Shown: positions 23,301 to 35,055, numbered from the stretch's first letter. The stretch is DNA of 64,000 nucleotides from Wyeomyia smithii (GCF_029784165.1 NC_073696.1:40255858-40319857), one strand, 5' to 3'. Translations and numbers: made by a program. Notes: generated by a model from the letters alone, not told the origin.

Positions 23301-23587
23301 AGGCGTCGTACACAAATTACGTAATGCTAAAGATCTAGATTTCAGACCCCCTCTCCCCCCTACGTAACGATAGGTAACGTTCGATATGACCCCCCCCCCT
23401 AAAATTACGTAACGCTGAATAGCCTGACCCCCCTCCAAAATTTTCAATTTCAAGCATACATCACAGTTACGTAACTATCTCTACTACCCCCCCCCCCCCC
23501 CCCCCCTCCCCCATACGTAACGATAAGTAACGCAGACTTAACCCCCCTCCCCCCCTTCATGCGTTACGTAATTTGTGTACGACGCCT
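23301..23587. mobile_element. 287-bp MITE, Harbinger-like ends
   Basis: Inverted ends AGGCGTCGTACACAAATTAC continue into GTAA(T/C)GC. The interior has repeated short TACGTAAC motifs separated by long C runs, including about 20 consecutive C near 23487. Flanking triplets TTA and TCA could be a mutated 3-bp TWA target duplication as in PIF/Harbinger. It abuts the reverse transcriptase remnant to its right. Confidence 0.65.
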
Positions 23588-23639
23588 CATTACTACTTAA
23601 TGTTTACAGACAATAAAGTACACTTCGAGAATTTGCTTG

Positions 23640-24798
23640 AACGTGGCTACCGAGATGTTGAAGTATACCTAACTGAATCTGCTATAACGTTGAAGCTAGC
23701 TGACATAGAACGGATGGGATTGTGTTGCCCACATGACGCAGAACGATGCGGTAGCGAAAGAAAGTTTCTTCGCCGTAATGGCCTCTCCGGAGCATACAGT
23801 TCTCGGGGCATCGTTTTCACCAGTTAAAATTTTGAACACTTATGAAGCCTGTGAATCGAAACGTCTTTGTTGCAGTGTTTCCATGCCTAAAAGCTGTCAG
23901 CGATCAGAATATGCCGGTAGCTGCTGCGGATCTCGCGACGGAAGAAAACGTAGGGCGTTCCTTACAAATTTTCGTTGCACTCATTCGATTCTAGCAATCC
24001 AGTATATGGACACCACACTACGGAATTTGTTTCCAGAACAAATCGCACCACGGAATAGTATATTGATCGAAGGCACAGTGGATCATGAAATTCCGCGGCA
24101 ACCTTGAAAATAAAACCAAGTTGCTATAATCTCATTGTAGTGCGGCCTGAAGGACAGCGCTGCATCCAACGTTATACCCAAATTACGAACCAGGTTCACT
24201 CTTGTCAGAGTTTGGCCAACCGTTGTATAGCTGGACGTTTCCGGATTATTTATGGAACGAAATTACACAACATTTCGGAATACTAACTGTGAAATGATTT
24301 TTGGAGCACCACTTGAGAAAAAGGTCGACTAGTCGATGGTGTTCGAGACAGTCTACAGTGTTTCGTATTATCTTGTACAACTTCACATCATCTGCAAAAA
24401 ACATACGGCAATTGTCTGGCAATATCAGAGATGCCTCATTTATATACAATGCAAAGAGCAGTGGTCCTAAATTACTGTCCTGCGGAACGCCTGATACATT
24501 CGAAAAATGGGAAGAAAGCTGTGATCCAATCTCCAATGATATATTGCTTGCAGGTAGCGAAAAGTGCATCATAGATAATCATCTCAAATACTTTTGAGCA
24601 AGCGTAGGGAGAAGTTATGCCTCTGTAGTTCTGCACATTGCGTTGGTCATCTTTTTTATGCACAGGGAACATAATCGATAGTTTCCAGCTGGTAGGGAAA
24701 ACACAATGTCCAAGTGACAAGTCAAATAGCAAGCTTAGTTGATATGGTCTCGTTTCTGGTTCTTTAGTTGCATATCTGTTTTGTGGAGTAAGCGACAT
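23640..24798 (-). pseudogene. Jockey-type reverse transcriptase remnant (ORF2)
   Basis: Minus-strand pieces in several frames. KLSIMFPVHKKDDQRNVQNY and RGITSPYACSKVFE (RT 0/1 region) lie at 24472-24798. FSNVSGVPQDSNLGPLLFALY and MFFADDVKLY (the FADD catalytic box) lie at 24246-24572. LTRVNLVRNLGITLDA and FVRNALRFLPSRDPQQLPAY follow further left. About 100 residues between the first two pieces, which would hold the first catalytic Asp, are missing. SGVPQG reads SGVPQD. It is inactive. Clade from resemblance to insect Jockey elements. Confidence 0.8.
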
Positions 24799-24839
24799 GA
24801 CTATTATAATTCGTGCTTATGTATATGTATGATTTTTCA

Positions 24840-25150
24840 CTTTTCCTTTTTACGCGTACTACTCCCAGTCTCGCTACCTCCAACAAATATTATCGCCAAT
24901 TACAATTCTCTAAAGAGGTTTTACCTGAGGGTCCCCCTGGCCAGAATTTTTGTAAAAGAAACTTATTTTTATCAAGACGTATTTGCCGAGTTTTTGTAGA
25001 ATTCAACGCAAAGGAAGCGTTTGTGGGGAACCTGAGAATTAATCTATGCTTGAGGTCGTTAACACCGTATGGCTTGGATTCTACTAAGATTCAAACCCAC
25101 GACTACCCGCTTGTCAAAGTGAACTCTGTAACCTTACGACTACGGAGCCT
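24840..25150 (-). mobile_element. tRNA-derived SINE, family C, copy 2
   Basis: The minus strand shows TTACAGAGTTCACTTTGACA, AGTCGTGGGTTTGAATC (diverged B box) and a body matching 3925-4200, including TTTACAAAAATTCTGGCCAG and AGAGAATTGTAATTGG. Confidence 0.65.
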
Positions 25151-25194
25151 GTGGGCATCATTTTGGTTAGGGAAATTTTTGTTTTAGGTAGTAT

Positions 25195-25500
25195 CTTGCT
25201 ATATCTGGCTTTTTGTGGACACCAGAATATGCTATCTTGGAATTCAAAATGGCGTCTTGGGTAGATTTTTGGCCTCTACGTATCATCTAGGTTCCGAAAA
25301 TAATCATATTCTATTGTATATGTTCATTTCCAGGATGCGGAAGTCGCCATTTTGGATTTTAATATGCAACTGGTTTTCGGCCTCAAGGCATATTTCCGAT
25401 TTCAGAATGACTTTTTCTGGTTGTTTGCCGGAAATCAGAAGCAAACACTTTGGTTCTCAATATGGCATATTGCACAACATTGCGTATAATCGCACGTCAT
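25195..25500. repeat. fragment of the ACTTCCGGT-type dispersed repeat
   Basis: Contains TTCAAAATGGCGTCTTGGG, GCGGAAGTCGCCATTTTGG and TTCCGATTTCAGAATGAC, as in the arrays at 7.2 and 21.4 kb. Confidence 0.45.
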
Positions 25501-25593
25501 TGTGTGGTGTACAGGATATTTCGTAGACCGTCGCAAATTGGGATTCGCTCTTATACCGTCATAAAATATGCTTGTTGGCTACAACAGTGAATT

Positions 25594-25655
25594 TTTACAT
25601 GTTTGTATCATATTTTCCAGTTCGTTTTTCTTCGCTTCCCTTACTTACATACTAT
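25594..25655 (+). repeat. SINE family B body fragment
   Basis: GTATCATATTTTCCAGTTCG and CCCTTACTTACATACTAT match the arms of the inverted repeat at 46465-46801 and the piece at 27268-27325. There is no tRNA-like head. Confidence 0.5.
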
Positions 25656-26195
25656 AATTAGCCTTTTTGAAAATAATTGGTCTATTTATTTGTTTATTTT
25701 TTTGGTAGATGCCAATCTGGGTGCATTGCTTACAATATGTCGAGATTTATTTTAGCGTGGTTTTGTGGAGTCGTTTCATTTGTTAAAGCTCTGCTTGAAT
25801 AATCAGAATTGCCCCAATAGGTGAGAGCTTTAAACCTTTGTACACGCTGGCTCTCACAACACGGCACTGGTAGCATTAGAATATAATTCAGAAACTTATC
25901 GCGGCCTGACCGAACGGTTTCGAACATTTGGCCCAGTTTTATACCCTTGTTTTATGATTTTTCTAGCTTTTGAACAAATATTGAAACACATAGACAATTT
26001 TTATTAATTATGTGAAAATCTTGTTGGTCGGAATAGCAACTAAATTTTGAATGCGATCGCTTTGGCATTTTATCAATCAACTTAGAATTTTGTCTTGTTC
26101 GATATGCATATTGCATTTTTTTTAATTTTTGAGCTATGAGTGCATGAAACTTTGCCAGTTTTTATACTCAGTAGGTATCTTAACTTAAATACAAA

Positions 26196-27268
26196 ACAAA
26201 AGATTATCGGGCGAAGCACAGTGTCCTTTCGCGTATGCGTCGGTGAGATCGGTGAGAGGGAATAAAGCGGTCGTACATAATGCTCCGGTGTAAACGTGTC
26301 TTCGGCCTTGGTGAGCTTTGCTCATCTAAGAATTATCGGTGTATTGAGATTTCCGAGATGTACCAAATCATTATTTCGGAGACTGTACGCCCGTTGGTTC
26401 TTTTTTAGCACGTTACGATTCAGAGTAGGGTTCGTTCGTTCGATAAATATTGTAATTATTCAATCGCGACAAAGACAAACCAAATCTATTCCTGTTTTGC
26501 CGGTCCCCTTTTTTTCTTTTTTTCTGTTTAATAAAGCGGGTGTTTTGGCTTTTTCGTCATACCAGTGGTCGGCACGCTCTTGTTTGCCTTCGGAGAAAGC
26601 AGTTCAGTTTCGCGCGCGGTATTTTGACTGCGCTCAGTGTGACTATCTTAATACAGCGCTCTATCGGTTATTTGAGCTGGTACCAGTAGTTTGCGTAATT
26701 TGCGTTCGGCGTGCGGTTGTTGCGTTTTACGAAATCCATTCGTTTCTAGGTAAATTTGAATTAAGATCACGGCATTAAACGCGAAGTTTGGTGTGATACG
26801 GACTGTTAACGATTGGTAGGTTGCCGAAGATAACTAGATCGTGGCGCGGTTCTATTTATATCGTCTCTTGGTGGCCGGTTGCCCAGAGACCGAGAAGTAA
26901 CCATATCGTGCGCGAATTTGTGTAGAAAAGATCGCACCATCAACCTCGATGGATCCAGATCAATTCCTTTCCACTAACACTAATTCCTTCCTTTGATACT
27001 TGTGGATGATGCAGAGGATTCCTCGGTCTCTAGTAGCAACAAGTATTAAACTAACACTTCCGATATCCCTTCCTCTATTGATCTGCATTGGACGTGGCCA
27101 GCTTCGTTATTGACCAGTGAAAAGAAAGATCACCAGGAATTGTACACTGAAAATAGCTTGCTACTCCTAGGCACCATTTTGACGGTTCTTTGTGCAATTT
27201 CAGCTGATTCTGGTCAATCGCAGGCAACACACGGGCGATCAAATATGCTATGCTATGCTATGCTATGC
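26196..27268 (+). mobile_element. possible retroelement fragment ending in (TATGC)5
   Basis: This stretch is closer to even base composition than its flanks and ends in five TATGC repeats (27244-27268). Directly after it begins a SINE family B fragment. Short tandem-repeat tails are common at 3' ends of non-LTR elements. The reading frame at 26296-26778 (160 codons) has no recognisable domain. The left boundary is a guess. Confidence 0.3.
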
Positions 27269-27325
27269 TTCCCTTACTTACATACTATGTCTGCTTTAAT
27301 GAACTTGAATGTTAACGGGTAAAAC
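27268..27325 (+). repeat. SINE family B body fragment
   Basis: CCCTTACTTACATACTATGTC, TGCTTTAATGAACTTGAATG and TTAACGGGTAAAA match the minus-strand sequence leading out of the 46.46-kb SINE B copy (CTGCTTAATGAACTTGCGTG). Confidence 0.5.
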
Positions 27326-27553
27326 AGAAATTATTTAATTAAAAATCATTTTGAACCTTTTTCTAAGATTATAAAGCTGCAAACACTGTCTAGCCGGGTG
27401 TAGACGCATGGGAAAATGTTACGAAAAAATGTGTTGCTACTAAGATTGCACAAATCAGAACATTAAATCATTTTCAATAGAAAAATGCACTCGATTCGAA
27501 ATCGCACTTCGGGCAACGCCTAAGCACCCGTTCAAAACAATCAAAATCCTTAC

Positions 27554-29057
27554 CTTTCGGTGGGTTGACGCCGATCGCACTCCGGAACAGACTCTCCTCA
27601 TCGCGCCAGTCCAGATTGCGCAGCAGGGTTTTTCCACTGTACACCAGCAGCAGAACGCCGAAGCACAGCAGAATGATTTGTCGCTTACGCTGTTGGTAAC
27701 GATCTCGGTTATTGCTGCGAGCGGCAGCAGTACCGAACTTCCTGCCCGAAAATCCACTACGATTATTGGCACTTTTCCTGGCGAACACCGCCGAACCGGT
27801 CGCACCGGACACCGCGGAATGATTCTTGTGATGCTTCGCACCGACCGAACCGACCCCGGACGTATTGTCACTGTTGCCACGGTACTTATATCTATCACCA
27901 TCACTACATTTGCTATTTTTACCTCGAAAGCCACTACTGCTAATGCGAGATCCACCATCGCCACTATTGTTACTAACACTACTATTCCGAAGCTGACCGG
28001 AACCCGCAGTTCCGTCGATAAGTCTGCCGACGCCCAGTCCGATAAGCAGGCAGTAGCCAACGCTAGGCAGATACAGGATACGTTCGGCCACAACAAATCC
28101 AACGTAGAAGAGCAGATTGGTCGCCGGCAGAAACGGGAGTGTCAGCAAGGAAATGGAAATCAGAATTGCTGCTGAGGCATTGGGTTTTGTCATCAGATAG
28201 TCTGTGGATGAGGACGAAACGGATGATGCGGAGGAGGATGTGGAAGAGGATGATGAGGACGTCGAGGAAGAAGAGGAGGATGACGAAAGGGACGACGAAG
28301 AAGAACAGGAGGACGACATTGTCCGGCAGGACGTATCCATCGTAAGCGTGAATGGCAGATGATCACTGCTGAAGCCATTTACTACAGGTTTGTCACGGTG
28401 CCAGTATTGCTGCTTGGGCCAATAACCATTAACAGTTCCCGAAGTGGTAGCTGCTTTCTGACCATCTTCTCGTGGAAAATATCCGGAAACAATTGATGGT
28501 GATAACAACAAATATTTACACTGCGGGTACAGGCACCCGCAGACAATCGAAGACATGTTGTTGTTGTTATGCAACGCCCGGCACTGGTTCGAGTGATGCA
28601 GACCGTAGTCGTGCTTGCAGTAGGCGCACAAGTCCTCAACCACGATACTTTCCCGGCCAGCCCGGGCCATTGCAAGTTTACTAGCTAGTTTCCTATTGAA
28701 GCTACTATTTACACTTGGCAAACTGTGTTTCACCAACGTTCGGAAGTTGATCCAAACTGCCTTAAACAGCAAACCATAAAACATTGCTGTCAGCACATTT
28801 TTCCTCTCGAACAAACTCACAATCCGAGGAATGGCGTCCATACCCCAGTCGAAGCTGAGCACATCCGGGTAGACGAGCATTCGAAAGTTGAACACCGGCA
28901 GGTACAAAAACGTCAGCAATCGGGTCCAGGCGGAGCCGATCTTGGCGGTAGGATTATCCGCTGAGGAAAAGAGTACCGCCGGCCGAGGTAGTGAAAGTCG
29001 CATGTGCAACATGGTACCCAGAGCAACCATCAGAACTCCCACGCTCCGAAAGCGGTG
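27554..29057 (-). CDS. TMTC2: TMTC2-type protein O-mannosyltransferase, one internal exon
   Basis: TMTC proteins are multi-pass ER membrane O-mannosyltransferases with C-terminal TPR repeats; cadherins are known substrates of the family. This 1504-bp exon has a clear acceptor (TTTCATTTCAG|CACCGC at 29058/29057) and donor (CCGAAAG|GTAAGG at 27554/27553). It runs in frame from HRFRSVGVLM, with no stops. Conserved marks are LSLPRPAVLFSSADNPTAK, LTFLYLPVFNF, YPDVLSFDWGMDAIPRI (DUF1736), FLPATNLLFYVGFVVAERIL, YLPSVGYCLLIGLGVG and NLDWRDEESLFRSAI. Between the domains lie a Cys/His-rich loop (CAYCKHDYGLHHSNQC, CGCLYPQC), a long Ser run and a Gly/Asn-rich stretch. The TPR and N-terminal exons are not in the window. 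LSFDWGMDAIP with LTFLYLP favours TMTC2 over TMTC1, 3 or 4 by memory; the paralogue is uncertain. Confidence 0.88.
28205..28320 (-). repeat. serine-coding low-complexity tract inside the TMTC exon
   Basis: A purine-rich plus strand encodes about 38 nearly uninterrupted Ser (with Thr, Ala, Leu) on the minus strand. Mixed TCN/AGC codons argue against a recent pure trinucleotide expansion. It lies in the insert between DUF1736 and the AERILYLPS segment. Confidence 0.9.
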
Positions 29058-29865
29058 CTGAAATGAAAGAAAAATACTGACTCAATAAAAAATTCATACC
29101 AAGTCGGTTAAATCGAAGAGCAACAATAGGAATTTATCCAAATTGAACAGATCAATAATAGACAGTGAAATTTCGACTGCGAGCTCGTTTCGAACGCGCG
29201 CGAACAGCAAACACTATTAGTGCATCTCCCTTTCCGAAGTGCATGAATAATTCAGTACCAACATAATCCGACGTCTGCGATGATGATTACGAGTAGCGAT
29301 GATAATCGTGTTGATTCAGTGGCAGGTAAATGAAAAAGTAATCGCTCGAGCAGGACCTCCTCTTTGTGGGTCGTGGTCGTGGGGTAGAAGGTAAAACACA
29401 GTGAAAGAGATGTAATCCATTCTGCCAGCGGCCAACCGATTTCTGCCAAACAGAAACGATCGGGAGAAAATAATTTCGATCGAGTTGTTTAACTTTATTC
29501 TCGCAACCATTGTTTCGTAAACCGAGTCACCGACCGAACGACCGACCGGCAGCAGTGGGTGGGTGAGTTGAGTGGAAGGAAATTAATGCTGCCGACGATG
29601 ATCGGTACGGAAAATGATCCCCACAGAGTGTAATCGCACTCGATTACGGTAATGATGCTCGCAATAGGCCACATAGGCAGGATTCGTTAGGTGTGTATTG
29701 GTCTGTGTGTGTGTGTGTGTCTGTTCATTTGCGGTCGTTTTCCATCGTGGAGAAGCACTAATGAGGGTTGGTAGGCTGCAATGTGTACTTTGTCCGTACG
29801 AACTGCTGAGTAAACTTTAGCCGATTGGGAAGGTTATGTTTCGACTATCCTGGTTTTGGGATTAC
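29058..29865. other. probable TMTC intron; no exon seen
   Basis: Upstream of the TMTC acceptor (minus sense). It contains a short GT repeat near 29703-29720. I see no further TMTC exon. Confidence 0.5.
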
Positions 29866-29867
29866 TT

Positions 29868-30490
29868 TTGTTTATTTGTTTATTTGTTCATCGTCTTCGA
29901 TCATATCGTACAGACTGGTTTGTCTTATGCTATGTTTTTAATTCTATTTTTAAAACTATTTTTGGTTAAGTTAAAGTCAAATAAATCACTGACGTCATTG
30001 AAGCCTCTTAGGCAGGAACTGAGCGGATTGTTATAACCATAGCTTGTCCTGTGCCCGGGTATGGAGATCATTGTCCAGTATCGCAACCGGCGCTGAGGAA
30101 CATTTATTTGAATTAGCAGGAGAAGGTCTGAGCAGTCAATATTGTTCGTTAGGACGTCGAAAACAAACAATCGTTGAAGTTTTATTCGTCTTGTTGACAG
30201 CAACTCCAGGTCAATCAAACGACATCGTTGCGAGTAGTCGGGCAGAAGTACAGGGTCATTCCACGGTAGGTGACGAAGAGCAAAACGTAAAAAACATTTT
30301 TGAACTCGTTCAATGCGAATAACTTGAGAGGTATGGTACGGGGCCCATATGGGAGCAGCGTACTCCAGAACACTGCGTACTAAAGCACAGTATAGTGCCT
30401 TAAGCGCGTACACGTCAGTAAACTGTGAAGCATTGCGGCGAATGAATCCGAGGATCGAAAAAGCTTTAGCGGTAAGTTTGCAAGTTAACC
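29868..30490 (-). pseudogene. Jockey-type reverse transcriptase C-terminus with 3' tail
   Basis: The minus strand reads KAFSILGFIRRNA, LYCALVRSVLEYAAPIWAPY, RFALRHLPWNDPVLLPDYS and RCRLIDLELLSTRR, ending with a stop at 29925. This is the thumb and C-terminal part of a Jockey-clade ORF2. A short 3' UTR and an AAATAAAC-type repeat tail follow to about 29868, a normal non-LTR 3' end. The 5' part is missing, as in 5'-truncated copies. The frame is open for 162 codons, so it is younger than the copy at 23.6-24.8 kb. Confidence 0.8.
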
Positions 30491-31195
30491 AGCTGAAATA
30501 AAACCCTCTTATTCGGCTTGATTAATTATCAATTCATGTTATTGAAACACCAATCTCGCTCCCAGAAGTAAGGTAAGCAAATCAATTTTTAAAAGTATTG
30601 TGTGAATAAGTTTTCATTTTGGATTTTAGAGGATTGAATTCAGCCGAGTTAGTTCTGTGGGCTTTTAATTTTTCATTTCATTACCAACCTTAAACATGAA
30701 AGTTAGTACTATGCCATATTTGAAATTTTCAACATGAGCGCACTAGAAAATTATCTGGTTAGCGCTTCTTAATTTCCGATGTTGATTAGCATCAGTATTC
30801 CTACTAAATTACAAATAACTTTTGGCACTCTATCACTCTTGTGTTTTTAGTCGAAAATTACGTACTGGAATTTTGAAAAAAAAAAATCAAAGAGGTACTG
30901 TATTAAATTCTTGTTAACCGACAGTGCTCAAAAAAAATTCTATCCGTCATATTTCAAGTCCTGAAATGATAATGAATGTCATGATAATAACATAAACATT
31001 TTTTTACTGCCAGCTTTTCAATGGATTTGAACATATAGGTGGTAAGTTGAAGGTAATCATTACTTCAACTTTTCAAAATTTTTCTTGCGTATTTTTCAAC
31101 AAGCCTAAATCGGATTTGAAACTTTTCGAAGAGTTGACTTTTCTAGAAATATCGTGTATAAATGCAAAATGATCATAACGCAGTCGATCTTATTA
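30491..31195. other. no recognisable gene
   Basis: AT-rich DNA with no domain-like frame. Confidence 0.5.
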
Positions 31196-31199
31196 ATAT

Positions 31200-31640
31200 C
31201 GCTCCTTTCGATTTCAAGCTATACTCAACCGGTGAATGGCAAAATACCGGGACGATACCAAGATACCGGTAAACAATCCCAGACGCTATTCTAATGATCG
31301 GGACTCCCGGTAGCTAGAACAGCCTGAAATGGTCAAATATCATCACTGGTATTTCCGATGCCAAAAGATAGTGCCCTAAAGCTTGACATTGATTTGAGGC
31401 ATTATTTTGAATGACCAGATGACAACTTTCGGTTTCTGGAAGTTAACATAAAATGGCTAAGAACCGCCCAGTATGTGTGTTTTAGGAAATGAGGATGATG
31501 CCCAGAGACCAGGTAACAGCCTGATATGGCCAAAATTCATCCAATATACATATTTCCAGAAACGGGATTGTGTCCAGATGCTAGAAATCAAACCTAGAAA
31601 CCATTGGATGGCTAATTGTAAAAACGTAGTGTGCAAAGCC
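31200..31640. repeat. fragment of the ACTTCCGGT-type dispersed repeat
   Basis: Contains TACCGGTAAACAATCCCAGACG, GATGATGCCCAGAGACCAGG and TCTGGAAGTTAACATAAAATGG, as in the other arrays of this family. Confidence 0.45.
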
Positions 31641-32329
31641 ACACGGCCGCAAGTTTGGCGTAGACAACATAAAGCGGTTTGTTGCTATATTTGCTTTGTT
31701 GCATTCAAGAATGACCGCAAGTGATAAGTTCGAAGCAAATTTCTCCTGTATAATATTCCTCTAAATGATAGACGCTAAGATTACGATACACTATCTTATA
31801 TCATTGTCACTAATTTTTATCCAGCACTATTAAAATATTTCTCTGCAAATAATGTGGCGGCTCTGGAATGATTCAGTGTCACTACATTATTTGTACAGTT
31901 ATTTTATTAGTGTTAAAAGTTATTGTTATTGATCAATCCAATTATACAAGTAATGTAACAAACGGTCCTTTGTAGTTTTACTTCAACTTGTGGTCGCGGC
32001 TTTGCACACAACCCATTTGTTATTTACTGAAGGAAGTGCCGCTACACCTACCGCTAATGCAGCTACCTTCATTACCACTACCGGTACCCAAAAATATTAA
32101 CTCCTTAATTAGGTATTTGATTTGTTCTTAAAAGGACAATTTGTCGATGTGTATCCAAATAGAAGTAAGCGTCAAAAACGTTATGTTTTCTGCAATCTGT
32201 CACAAAGGATTTTCGTTACAATATCATCAAGAATTATTCAAGTGATTTAGTTTTCCCACATCCACATCCACTGGTGTTAATAATCTAATTTATAAGAAAC
32301 CAATTTGTTGTATAATTTAATAAGCACAA

Positions 32330-32500
32330 AGGTACCTCTTTGCTAGAGAAAGAAGCAGCGTCGCTGCGCCTTCCGCTGACGCTGTTACTTTCTGCTTCTA
32401 CTTGGTTAGTACAGTCTTACAGGCCATCCACTAGTTAACTGATTAGTTTGACCAGGCTCTTATATAGCCCAAAGAGTGCATTTCCAGTTAGCTATTTTTG
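32330..32500 (-). repeat. promoter-like dispersed repeat P, copy 1
   Basis: The minus strand shows a TATA-type element in GGGCTATATAAGAGCC (32470-32455). Downstream are CTAATCAGTTAACTAGTGGATGGCC and GCAGAAAG. Two related blocks at 33665-33975 and 45770-46215 share the ACTAGTGGATGGCC or TATATAAAAGCC features and the GCAGC-rich region after the TATA. Confidence 0.4.
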
Positions 32501-32914
32501 TTTTTTGTTGAATTTGTTTTGATTTCACGTTATAATTTGTAATACTTGTGATAATCTGTTATACTTTCTAATAATTTGTAATTATTTTGTGATTCAGAAA
32601 TTTGTCTGTTCTTTAGTGAGTTGAATTTTTCAATTACAAATTTTTTCCAAAAGCGTGTAATTCAGACAAATTCAACAAAAACTAGTATATTATCAAAATT
32701 TGAAAAGGCAGAAATTTTGTTTCTTCTATGAAGTTTCAGAAAATTTTTTGATCTAAAACTTTGTCGAAAACTGCAAAACTCTAGCGTGTATGAATAAAAA
32801 GTTGGTGTCGAAGCACCAGTTCTGAGGCCAAACCGCGAACTAAAATAGACGTCAGATTGGAGCTCTTATTACACCGAGAAACTTTGCTGAAGACCGCAAA
32901 TCGATTGGATAGAT

Positions 32915-33184
32915 CAGCGGTTCTCAACCTTTTTTTTGTCCGCGTACCCCTTGGCGATATTTTTCATATCGATTGTACCCCGTGGCTTGGAATGTTTTCG
33001 CAGAGTAGGAGAAAATAGTGGTGAATCTTGTTGTGGTAGTCTAGTTCCGGGTTCAAATTGAACAATAAATGAAGTATTATAAAGAAAAATTGCTTTGTCC
33101 GCCATTACTGATGTTTCTTTCGCGTACCCCCTGAAGGCTTTCGAGTACCCCAGGGATACGCGTACCCCAGGCTGAGAACCGCTG
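32915..33184. mobile_element. 270-bp hAT-like MITE
   Basis: Inverted ends CAGCGGTTCTCAACCTTT and AGGCTGAGAACCGCTG, with internal GCGTACCCC repeats on both sides. Flanking octamers GGATAGAT (32907-32914) and GAACAGAT (33185-33192) match at 6 of 8, fitting an aged 8-bp duplication. CAG-starting ends plus 8-bp duplications are hAT features. No transposase. Confidence 0.8.
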
Positions 33185-33664
33185 GAACAGATTATCAGAG
33201 CTCTGGACCGTGTATTCCATGCAATAAATACAATTGTATTTTTACATGAAACCTATTACATTTAAATTTTAATATCTCGAAAACACAAAAAAACGCATGT
33301 CACAAACTTTCAAAAAACAAAAAAATTTTAATGAGAAATTTTCAGAAAAGATCATGGTTTGCTGATACTTGCTAACCAATGGGATATCTTTTTCACAAAA
33401 TTTTGTACTTTTTCAAAATTTAGTATAATGTTTTCACTCAAGTGTATAAAAACTTTCTGTACTCGGAATTCATACAAATTTTATAAAACTCATGGATTTT
33501 TGAATCTCAAAGTTATTAAGAAGATATTTTATATTTTGTAAAGTTTCATAGAATTTAGAACTAATTCAAACATCTAAATTGAAGCCCCAACGCTATCAAG
33601 AAACTTTGTAGAAAATCAAAAAACCCATTGGTTGATCCCTGAGAGCGCTAATAATTTCGTTCAG

Positions 33665-33975
33665 CTAGCTTCCATTCCAGGCAAATGTGCACTGCAGCTG
33701 GTGCTACCACTATCGCTGCTGCAGCTACGAATGCTGCTCTCCACTTCCGCTGCTGCTTAGTTAAAACCGTCTTGATGGCCATCCACTAGTAAAATGATTA
33801 GTTCAAGCAGGAGCAGCCCCCATTAACACATTCCCGGTTTACTAGATGTAAAATTGTGTCGACCGTGCTAGGGAAAGCAAGCATTAACCGATCAATTGGA
33901 GGTCGCAGTCTGCGTTTCATCAACGCTTGCCAATGTTCAATAGTACGATAGTTCGAATAACTAAATAACAATTTA
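33665..33975 (-). repeat. promoter-like dispersed repeat P, copy 2
   Basis: Shares CTAGTGGATGGCCATC with copy 1. Shares CCGACCGTGC(T)AGGGAAGC and CAATAGTACGATAG (plus-strand readings) with copy 3. The TATA element is not preserved here. Confidence 0.4.
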
Positions 33976-34339
33976 CTACATTTCAAAATGGAATCAAATT
34001 GGACATATTTTTCCTTTTTCCATAAATATTCAAATTTTACAAACTAAAAGCATGATCAGAATCGGTAGTTAAAGAACGTCGTGTATAGCCACTTGGTTTA
34101 TTACATCCGTAATTGTCGCGTTGTATTGTGATTGTGAAGTGTAGTGCATGAAAATAGTGCATAGTGTTGCATTGATGTTTTCTCTAAGACACGGTCGTGT
34201 GAATTTGGAGAACATGTGTGTCTGAGAGTCCATCGCAGTGTTTTATAAGAGTGAAACCTTTTCCCTCTCTGTTACGCTGTATGTTCGCTACTGACGCTGT
34301 ATGTTCGTTACCGCTATTGAAAAGCGGACTGCCTATTAT

Positions 34340-34620
34340 TATTTTATCCCTGCTTGTGTGTAATGTGGATTTTACCCTTCCTTTTGTACACGCTACTTGC
34401 TGTGCTATACCGAGCCTTGTTCCTCCTTCCAAATATCGCCAATTATAATTCCCTGGAGAAGTTTCATCGTGCGTCCTTCTGGCAAGTTCCTTGATAAGAG
34501 GTACTTTTTTTGTTGAAAGGAATTCACGCAGAGGTTTTATAGATTTCAGAGTAAGGGAAAGGTAAGTGGTGAAGATGCCTGAGAATAAACCAATGCCTAA
34601 GTCAGGCCAAATGGACGCGA
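34340..34620 (-). mobile_element. SINE family C, copy 3 (body)
   Basis: The plus strand reads CGCCAATTATAATTCCCTGG, GAAGTTTCATCGTGCGTCCTT and CCTGAGAATAAACCAATGCC, the complement of the 3925-4200 body. The tRNA-like head is not evident. Confidence 0.55.
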
Positions 34621-35055
34621 AGCCTAGTGGACGCGAGGCCGACTGGATACGAAGCTGAACAGTCGTAAACCCGAATGGTCGCGAGGCCGAATAGCCGAGA
34701 GGCGAAATTCGGTATGGTCGTCATTATCATCAGCGGACAGCCCTCTTTTTGCAACATATATTTCGCATCAAAGTGCCAATTAAAAAAGTATTACACTCGT
34801 GGCCTCGGTGTTACAGCGTGTTAGAGCGAATGCTGTCCTTACTCGCTAACGCTGGTTCGAACTTAACTAAGTGAAAAAAACTGTGTTTGAGTAAACCTAG
34901 CAACCCTGTTGTTTGTGTGCGAGAGGCCGCCGCTTCCGACGACAGGTCGACCGACTCTGACTGCAGAAACTACGGTGGTTTTGTGCCCCCTCGTTTCCTT
35001 ACCCTCGATTATTCGTCTTTGCCGCATGATTTATAAAAAATATGCCGAAGGTTAA
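34621..35055. other. no recognisable gene; short GGACGCGAGGCC repeats
   Basis: Near 34610-34700 a motif like GGTCGCGAGGCCGA is repeated several times at irregular spacing (GACGCGAAGCC, GACGCGAGGCC, GTCGCGAGGCC). Otherwise nothing recognised. Confidence 0.4.

Noticed and set aside
27455..28175. 215- and 165-codon frames overlapping the TMTC exon in other frames
   Set aside because: Shadows of the conserved exon; no domain of their own.
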